Assembly: GCA_964012875.1 (NCBI GenBank) | Contig: CAXGUU010000071.1 | Coordinates: 1 to 12,128 of the forward strand | From: CAXGUU01 sp964012875 | GTDB lineage: Bacteria > Pseudomonadota > Gammaproteobacteria > Ga0077536 | Reading direction: 5' to 3' | DNA: 12,128 nucleotides | Shown here: in pieces, positions 7,310 through 12,128 of the stretch | How the letters are laid out: every line of letters starts with the position of its first letter | Position numbering within the stretch: the stretch's first letter is position 1 | Made by a program: the position numbers and the translations under genes | The notes under the pieces: generated by a model | Database searches by the model: none | What the model was told of the DNA's origin: nothing | The model's input: only the letters and a program-made list of their open reading frames with translations

Positions 7310-8281
7310 ATGTCAGACTCCCTGCTACACCGCTTTCTTTTTGACGGCTTGCCGGTTCGTGGCGCGCTGGTGCAACTGGACGAGTCGTGGCTCGAAGCGA
7401 TGCGGGGACGCGCCCACAGCGGCGCATTTCCGAGCCCGGTGCGCCAGCTCCTCGGCCAAATGACCGCTGCGGGCTTCCTGATGCAATCCCAGCTCAAGTT
7501 CAAGGGTGCCCTGTTGCTTCAGGTCCAGGGTGACGGGCCGTTGCAAATGGCCGTATCGGAGGTCAATTCCGACTACCAGTTTCGCGCCACGGCAAAATTG
7601 AAGGGTGTAGTGGTGGATGATGCCGGCCTGACGGAGCTCGCCAACGCCCACGGCCAGGGTCGGTGCAGCATCACGCTTGACCCGGCCGACCGTGCGCCGG
7701 GCACCCAACCCTATCAGGGCGTTGTACCCATGCACGACGATGAGCGCAAGCCGCTCACCGAGATTTCAGCAGTGCTGGAACACTACATGCTGCAGTCCGA
7801 GCAGCTCGATACGAAGCTGGTGCTCGCCGCTAATGATGATCGCGCAGCCGGGTTGCTCGTGCAGCGCATGCCGGTTTCGGTCAAAGGCATGCATTCGGAC
7901 TTTGCGGACGAATACCTTATTGGGCGTGATGAAGACTACAACCGCCTGGCCCTGATTGCCGAGACGCTGACCGACGCCGAGCTATTGAAGCTCAGTGCGG
8001 ACGAAATTCTCCGGCGCCTTTTTGCCGGTGAGGCTATTCGGCGATTTCAGCCTGAACCTGCGCATTTCTCCTGTTCATGCAGCCATGAGCGCGTCAGTCG
8101 TATGCTGATAGGGCTTGGACGCGAAGAGCTCGAGGACATAGTTGCCGAGCAGGGGCAGGTGGAAGTCAGTTGTGACTTTTGCGGGCAGCAATATCGTTTC
8201 GATCGCAACGCCGTTGAACTGATGACTGCGCCTGAAAGTATCGTGATTCCGGCTTCAGATAGTGGCCGCACGCTTCATTAA
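7310..8281 (+). CDS. hslO: Redox-regulated chaperone Hsp33
   Basis: Hsp33 is a cytosolic holdase chaperone that switches on when its zinc-binding cysteines are oxidised to disulfides, protecting proteins during combined heat and oxidant stress. The 323-residue length is slightly above the usual 290-300. The N-terminal domain is complete, and the C-terminal switch has all four zinc cysteines: Cys255 and Cys257 in FSCSCSHER, and Cys288 and Cys291 in SCDFCGQQY. The spacing fits the CxC-x27-32-CxxC family pattern. The ATG at 7310 has only a weak GGTAAG ribosome site; MSDSLLHRFLF is the usual family start. The upstream region is AT-rich and divergent from a pseudogene. The call is firm. Confidence 0.97.
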   Translation: MSDSLLHRFLFDGLPVRGALVQLDESWLEAMRGRAHSGAFPSPVRQLLGQMTAAGFLMQSQLKFKGALLLQVQGDGPLQMAVSEVNSDYQFRATAKLKGVVVDDAGLTELANAHGQGRCSITLDPADRAPGTQPYQGVVPMHDDERKPLTEISAVLEHYMLQSEQLDTKLVLAANDDRAAGLLVQRMPVSVKGMHSDFADEYLIGRDEDYNRLALIAETLTDAELLKLSADEILRRLFAGEAIRRFQPEPAHFSCSCSHERVSRMLIGLGREELEDIVAEQGQVEVSCDFCGQQYRFDRNAVELMTAPESIVIPASDSGRTLH

Positions 8282-8426
8282 TGGGTCGTGACTTCACCGA
8301 ATAGCGCTCGTGCCACTTCCACACGGTATTGAGGCCCGCCAAGGGTGGTGCGGCAGCGTACCGTCAGCCACGCGCCGGGTCGTTTGATAATCTTATGCTC
8401 CCAACGCCGAGTACAACGTCGAGACG
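8282..8426. other. Intergenic region, hslO to hydrolase
   Basis: 145 bases with no gene on the plus strand. A loose -10-like TATGCT (8394-8399) or GATAAT (8386-8391) lies shortly before the hydrolase, without a matching -35. No hairpin followed by a T-run is seen after hslO, so no intrinsic terminator is called. On the minus strand a 37-codon reading frame beginning at a non-standard AUU is noted as a finding and not called as a gene. Confidence 0.3.
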
Positions 8427-9305
8427 ATGACAGCACGAAACCCAGGGCCCACGTCCCATTCTTACTTTTCCCAGCGTCTGCGGCTCCACTATGTTGACTG
8501 GGGTAACAATGAGGCGCCACCGTTGTTGCTGTTGCACGGTGGACGTGACCACTGCCGCAACTGGGACTGGGTGGCGCAGGCGTTGTGCGATGACTGGCAC
8601 ATTATTGCGCCCGATTTACGCGGTCACGGCGACAGTGAATGGGCGCCCGATGGTCACTACGACATGGCGGCCTACATTTACGACCTGGCGCAGCTGATTC
8701 ACCAACAGAACCTGGCTCCGGTGACCATCATTGCCCATTCTCTGGGTGGCAATATTGCCTTGCGTTACACCGGTATCTATCCAGAGAACGTGCGAGCCGT
8801 TGTCGCCATCGAAGGCCTGGGTCCGCCGCCGAAGATGCTGGCGGAGAAGCGCGCAAAGCCTTTTGACGAGCGCATACGCGACTGGATCAACGACAAACGG
8901 GCATTGGCCGGCCGATTGCCCAGGCGTTATTCATCTGTTGACGAGGCGCTCGCGCGCATGCAGGGAGAAAACAAACACCTGTCACCGGAGCAGGCGCGCC
9001 ACCTGACCGTGCACGGCATTAATCAGAATGAAGACGGGACCTACTCATGGAAGTTCGACAACTACGTCCGTGCTTTCCCGCCGTACGATATGCCGACCGG
9101 TGCCATCGAAGAATTGTGGGGCCGTATCAGCTGTCCGACGCTGTTGGTGTACGGCAAGGAGTCGTGGGCGACCAATCCCGAAGAAGATGGCCGCGCGCAA
9201 CATTTCAAGCATGCCGACGTGGCGGAGTTCGATAACGCCGGGCATTGGGTGCACCATGACCGTCTGGATGCATTTCTGGACCGCGCGCGAACGTTTATCG
9301 CCTAG
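8427..9305 (+). CDS. Alpha/beta-fold serine hydrolase
   Basis: 292-residue alpha/beta hydrolase. The oxyanion HGG (37-39) follows the first central strand (PPLLLLHGG), and the DLRGHGDS turn is at 63-70. The nucleophile elbow is AHSLGG with Ser105, and the base is His273 in DNAGHWVHHD. The acid is not obvious: Glu245 (YGKESW) or Glu129 (VAIEGLG) could serve in place of the usual Asp. A helical lid spans about 132-225. The Ser nucleophile rules out an epoxide hydrolase or haloalkane dehalogenase, which use Asp. No signal peptide, so it is cytoplasmic. It starts 35 bases before a pair of acyl-CoA dehydrogenase genes on the same strand, suggesting a role in the same catabolic pathway, perhaps on an ester, thioester or C-C bond. 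The substrate is unknown. The ribosome site (GAGACG just before the ATG) is weak. Confidence 0.9.
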   Translation: MTARNPGPTSHSYFSQRLRLHYVDWGNNEAPPLLLLHGGRDHCRNWDWVAQALCDDWHIIAPDLRGHGDSEWAPDGHYDMAAYIYDLAQLIHQQNLAPVTIIAHSLGGNIALRYTGIYPENVRAVVAIEGLGPPPKMLAEKRAKPFDERIRDWINDKRALAGRLPRRYSSVDEALARMQGENKHLSPEQARHLTVHGINQNEDGTYSWKFDNYVRAFPPYDMPTGAIEELWGRISCPTLLVYGKESWATNPEEDGRAQHFKHADVAEFDNAGHWVHHDRLDAFLDRARTFIA

Positions 9306-9340
9306 TTGGGCAGCTGCAATCGAGAAAGGGTGATCTAATC

Positions 9341-10525
9341 GTGTCAAATTTGGAATCGTTCAGAGCACAGACGCGCACATGGCTCGAAGAAAATTGTCCG
9401 GCGTCGATGCGCACCCCCATGCCGGAGGACGAGCGGGTATGGGGCGGTCGCAATCCGAGCTACAAAAACCCGGACAGCAGGGTCTGGCTCGAACGCATGG
9501 CGGCGAAAGGCTGGACCGTACCGCAGTGGCCCGAGCAATATGGTGGTGCAGGTCTGTCAGAAGACGAAGCGGCGATATTGCAACAGGAAATGTCGCGTCT
9601 TGAGTGTCGCTCGCCTCTGGCGAGTTTTGGTATCTGGATGCTCGCACCGGTGCTGTTCAAGTACGGCACCGAAGCGCAGAAACAAACACATCTTCCACCC
9701 ATCGCCCGCGGCGAGATTCGTTGGTGTCAGGGCTACAGCGAGCCGGGCGCGGGGTCCGATCTCGCCGGATTGAAAACGCGCGCGGACGACAATGGTGACG
9801 ATTTCGTCATCAACGGGCAGAAGGTCTGGACCTCCTATGCCAACTATGCCGACTGGATCTTCTGCCTGGTGCGCACTGATTCAAGCGTCAAGCATAGTGG
9901 TATCAGTTTTGTGCTGTTCGACATGACGAGCCCCGGTGTTGAGACCCGACCGATCACGCTGATCAGCGGCGCCTCCGTATTCTGTGAAACGTTCTTCACC
10001 GATGTGTGCGTGCCAAAAGAAAACCTGGTTGGGGAGCTCAACGCCGGCTGGACGATTGCAAAGGAACTGCTGCAACACGAGCGCGCCATGATTTCCCAGA
10101 TAGGCCGTACCCTCGGTGGCACCATCCCGCCGTTGGATGTCCTCGCCCGGAGTTGTCTTGGGGGTACTGATGGCCGCATTGGTGATCCGGTCCTGCGTGA
10201 CGCGGTGACCCGCCACATGATGAACGACCATGCATTCGCCCTGACCGTTAAACGGGCGGGCGAAGAGCAGGAAGCGGGGATGGCATCAGGCGGCGCCTCC
10301 TCGATGTTCAAGTACTACGGTACCGAGCAGAACAAGGCCAAGTTCGAATTGATGCTGAAATGCGCGGGCGCTGAGGCGTTGGGCTGGGGTGGCGATGAAT
10401 TCAGCGCCGGTCAGCTCGATTTATGCCGAAGCTGGCTGCGCTCGAAGGGCAACTCCATCGAGGGTGGAACGTCAGAGGTGCAGTTGAATGTGATCGCCAA
10501 GCGCGTGCTTGGACTACCGGACTGA
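9341..10525 (+). CDS. Acyl-CoA dehydrogenase, catalytic-type subunit (394 aa)
   Basis: FAD-dependent acyl-CoA dehydrogenase. WCQGYSEPGAGSDLAG (128-143) is the flavin/substrate motif, and the C-terminus reads SIEGGTSEVQ (372-381). In medium-chain enzymes that site reads YEGT with the catalytic Glu; here the aligned position is Gly375. A Glu in the alternative position used by isovaleryl- and long-chain-type enzymes is present: Glu247 in ELLQHERAM. It therefore probably stays active. The start is a GTG at 9341 with AAGGG about 10 bases upstream. The next gene is a second dehydrogenase 10 bases on, lacking both Glu positions, so the two may form a mixed alpha2beta2 enzyme like the paired FadE proteins of actinobacterial sterol side-chain breakdown. 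The substrate is unknown; bulky or branched acyl-CoA is a guess from that parallel. Confidence 0.93.
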   Translation: MSNLESFRAQTRTWLEENCPASMRTPMPEDERVWGGRNPSYKNPDSRVWLERMAAKGWTVPQWPEQYGGAGLSEDEAAILQQEMSRLECRSPLASFGIWMLAPVLFKYGTEAQKQTHLPPIARGEIRWCQGYSEPGAGSDLAGLKTRADDNGDDFVINGQKVWTSYANYADWIFCLVRTDSSVKHSGISFVLFDMTSPGVETRPITLISGASVFCETFFTDVCVPKENLVGELNAGWTIAKELLQHERAMISQIGRTLGGTIPPLDVLARSCLGGTDGRIGDPVLRDAVTRHMMNDHAFALTVKRAGEEQEAGMASGGASSMFKYYGTEQNKAKFELMLKCAGAEALGWGGDEFSAGQLDLCRSWLRSKGNSIEGGTSEVQLNVIAKRVLGLPD

Positions 10526-10527
10526 GG
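10524..10527 (+). promoter_or_regulatory. Ribosome binding site setting the second dehydrogenase start
   Basis: GAGG overlapping the TGA of the preceding gene lies 8 bases before the ATG at 10536. This favours that ATG (protein beginning MGFVLTEEQQ, a usual family start) over the in-frame TTG at 10509, which would overlap the upstream gene by 17 bases. It also suggests translational coupling. Confidence 0.6.
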
Positions 10528-10535
10528 TCGTGGCA

Positions 10536-11660
10536 ATGGGATTTGTTTTGACCGAAGAGCAGCAAATACTGCGCAGCAGTGCAGGGGAATACTTCAACGA
10601 TCGTCTGCCGGTGTCGGCGCTGCGTCAGCTGCGTGACACTAATAGCGAACGTGGTTATGACACTGCCACCTGGGCCGAGATGGCGGACATGGGGTGGGCA
10701 GGCATTCTTGTGCCGGAAGATCACGGCGGCGTTGCGTTTGGTTATCGTGGGCTGGGTGAGGTGCTGGAGGCCGGCGGCCGCACGTTGGCCGCCTCGCCGT
10801 TGATCAGCACCGCGCTGACAGCGGCGCCCTTGATCGCCGCGCTGGGATCGGAATCGCAGCAGGCGTCTCTGCTCCAGCCTATCGCCGCCGGTGAAGCGAT
10901 CGTTGCCCTTGCCCTGGACGAAGGCGCGAAGCATGCGCCAGATTCAATTTCAACGACGGCGGTACAGAAGGATGGAGCTTATGTCATCAACGGCGACAAA
11001 CGTTTTATCGTAGACGGACATGTCGCCGACGTGTTGATCGTCGCCACCCGTGTGAGCGACGGCAGGGCTGCGCTGTTTCTGATCGAGCGCGCGCGCGCAG
11101 GCGTCACCATAAGGCGGCGGTCGATGGTGGATGCGCGTAACTGCGCAGACATAGAGCTTAGGGATGTCAGGGGATCTTCGGCGGATATGCTGGGCGAGCC
11201 CGGTGCAGTTCAAGCTGAACTCGAACGAGTACTCGACGGCGCCCGCGCTGGTGTCGCCGCAGAGATGCTGGGTGCCGGTCTCGAAGCATTCGAGCGCACC
11301 GTCGCATACCTTAAGGTGCGCGAGCAGTTTGATGTCCCTATCGGTTCTTTCCAGGCGCTGAAACACCGGGCCGCGCTGATGTTTTGTGAACTCGAACTGA
11401 CGAAATCGGCGGTTGCCGCTGCACTGAATGCGCTCGACAATAACAGCGAAGATCGTGCGGCGTTGGTAAGTCTTGCCAAGGCGAAAGCGGGCGATATGCT
11501 TGAGCTGGTGACCAACGAAGCTGTCCAGCTGCACGGTGGCATTGGTATGACTGACGAAGCGGAGATCGGGCTGTTTTTGAAACGCGCCCGGGTGCAGCAA
11601 CAGCTGTTCGGTGACAGTGGTTTTCATCGGGCCCGATACGCCGGCCTGATGGGGTTTTAG
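10536..11660 (+). CDS. Acyl-CoA dehydrogenase-like subunit lacking the catalytic Glu (374 aa)
   Basis: Acyl-CoA dehydrogenase fold of 374 residues from the ATG at 10536. The C-terminal FAD-binding helices are recognisable: REQFDVPIGSFQALKHR (262-278) and QLHGGIGMTDE (331-341). Neither usual catalytic Glu is present: where the partner has HER with Glu247 this protein has LDGARAG (Ala near 236), and in place of YEGTSE it has LFGDSGF (357-363). The middle-domain flavin motif (YSEPGAGSD in the partner) is also eroded to LDEGAKHAPDS. It is best read as the non-catalytic subunit of a two-gene dehydrogenase with the gene upstream, 10 bases away. Reported pairs of this type share FAD sites between subunits. 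It could instead be an independent enzyme using a different base, but its conserved C-terminal FAD motifs with lost catalytic residues favour the subunit view. Confidence 0.9.
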   Translation: MGFVLTEEQQILRSSAGEYFNDRLPVSALRQLRDTNSERGYDTATWAEMADMGWAGILVPEDHGGVAFGYRGLGEVLEAGGRTLAASPLISTALTAAPLIAALGSESQQASLLQPIAAGEAIVALALDEGAKHAPDSISTTAVQKDGAYVINGDKRFIVDGHVADVLIVATRVSDGRAALFLIERARAGVTIRRRSMVDARNCADIELRDVRGSSADMLGEPGAVQAELERVLDGARAGVAAEMLGAGLEAFERTVAYLKVREQFDVPIGSFQALKHRAALMFCELELTKSAVAAALNALDNNSEDRAALVSLAKAKAGDMLELVTNEAVQLHGGIGMTDEAEIGLFLKRARVQQQLFGDSGFHRARYAGLMGF

Positions 11661-11734
11661 TCGCGGCCGCCAACCAGACGATGCGCGCAGGGATTCAGGC
11701 CTTGTGACCACAGATTTCAGACATCAAAGATGCC

Positions 11735-11762
11735 TTGCGTGCCCGCTAATTTGCGCTAGGAT
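11735..11762 (+). promoter_or_regulatory. Possible promoter of the AhpD-like selenoprotein gene
   Basis: TTGCGT (11735-11740) and TAGGAT (11757-11762) are 16 bases apart in the 140-base gap after the dehydrogenase pair, placing a transcript start near 11769. The matches are partial. No terminator hairpin with a T-run is seen in the gap, so readthrough from the upstream genes is also possible. Confidence 0.3.
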
Positions 11763-11800
11763 TGTCAGCAGCGGTCTGAAGCATCCGGGGAGACAGATCC

Positions 11801-12128
11801 ATGGCCAGAGTAAGCGCGGTTCCATTTGAGAACGTAGCCCAACCACTGCAGGAAATCATGCACGCCTATGATGATGAGCTGGGCGGCTCCGAATTTGTCC
11901 AGATATTCGCGCATGCGCCCGAGGTTTATCAGTCCTTCATCGACTACTACTTTAACTTGGTACTTGAGGTACGAGGCGCGATCACAGGCGAGATCACCGA
12001 GCTTGCGCGGTTGATGGTTGCGCGTAAGAACGATTGTTTTCTGTGACTACACGCTCGTCTTGCGGTCGCAAGACATGAAGGGTTGACCGAAGAAAAAATC
12101 GCAGCTATCGGCGATTACCGTAACAGCG
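11801..12128 (+). CDS. AhpD/CMD-family selenoprotein with in-frame UGA (Sec82), 3' end beyond window
   Basis: Alkylhydroperoxidase AhpD-like / carboxymuconolactone decarboxylase family protein, expected to be a small peroxidase or disulfide-redox enzyme. The N-terminus MARVSAVPFENVAQPLQ is followed by a helical bundle and the redox motif NDCFL-UGA: Cys79-x-x-Sec82. The UGA at 12044-12046 is exactly where the family has its second Cys, and sense coding goes on after it (LHARLAVARHEGLTEEKIAA) to the window edge, 109 codons in all. Glu67, 12 residues before Cys79, matches the Glu/Cys spacing of mycobacterial AhpD. The His expected four residues after the second Cys is Arg86, with His84 close by. 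The ATG at 11801 has a strong GGGGAGA site 7 bases upstream. A SECIS-like hairpin follows the UGA. Read as a plain stop, the UGA would give an 81-residue protein ending one residue short of its redox pair. Confidence 0.9.
12057..12074 (+). promoter_or_regulatory. Bacterial SECIS-like hairpin of the AhpD-like gene
   Basis: GUCUUGC (12057-12063) pairs perfectly with GCAAGAC (12068-12074) around the loop GGUC. The two loop Gs are the 18th and 19th bases after the UGA, close to the spacing in E. coli fdhF, whose SECIS loop also begins GGUC. Pairing and spacing are read directly; SelB recognition is inferred. Confidence 0.85.

Noticed and set aside
10509..10535. TTG start at 10509 for the second dehydrogenase of the pair
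   Set aside because: It adds nine residues not typical of the family and overlaps the upstream gene; the ATG at 10536 has a well-placed GAGG.
10950..11711. 253-codon minus-strand open frame
   Set aside because: Antisense to the second dehydrogenase, with no recognisable motifs; a shadow frame.

Overview
The window looks like chromosomal DNA of a GC-rich marine-type gammaproteobacterium. This placement is an inference from HslO and CinA sequence character, the large DmdC/FadE-like acyl-CoA dehydrogenase and codon use; no rRNA or tRNA is present to confirm it. I see no insertion sequence, phage gene, tRNA, CRISPR array or origin.

The main result is that two genes cut short by UGA in a standard reading are very probably selenoprotein genes. 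(1) On the minus strand at 1427-1639 lies a 70-residue SelW/SelT/SelH (Rdx) family protein whose redox motif reads Cys-Val-Met-UGA. (2) On the plus strand, from 11801 off the right edge, lies an AhpD/carboxymuconolactone-decarboxylase family protein whose motif reads Cys-Phe-Leu-UGA. In both, UGA sits where the family has the second redox Cys, the reading frame and family similarity continue past it, and a perfect 7-bp hairpin follows whose 4-5 nt loop has G in the first two positions, 18 and 23 nt after the UGA. That is the layout of a bacterial SECIS element, so the host should carry selA, selB, selC and selD elsewhere.

Layout. 1-2904 (minus) is a probable four-gene operon read right to left: cinA (with a degenerate NMN-deamidase domain), the SelW-like selenoprotein, a 92-residue protein of unknown function, and an amidase-signature enzyme running off the left edge. 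3022-3780 (plus) is an exported M48-family metalloprotease. 3894-4838 (plus) is a ketopantoate reductase (PanE/ApbA) family oxidoreductase, followed at 4902-6695 by a 597-residue acyl-CoA dehydrogenase. 6702-7150 (minus) is a broken gene for a secreted, Arg/Lys-rich DUF3106-like protein, with one frameshift and one in-frame UAA. An AT-rich intergenic region separates it from the divergent hslO (Hsp33, 7310-8281).

8427-11660 (plus) is a three-gene cluster: an alpha/beta hydrolase and two adjacent acyl-CoA dehydrogenases. Only the first dehydrogenase has a plausible catalytic Glu, which suggests a two-subunit (alpha2beta2-type) enzyme. The AhpD-like selenoprotein follows with its own leader.

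The genes suggest two themes: acyl-CoA oxidation (three dehydrogenases plus a hydrolase), and thiol/selenol redox defence (SelW-like, AhpD-like and the redox-switched chaperone Hsp33). No gap between genes exceeds about 160 bases.
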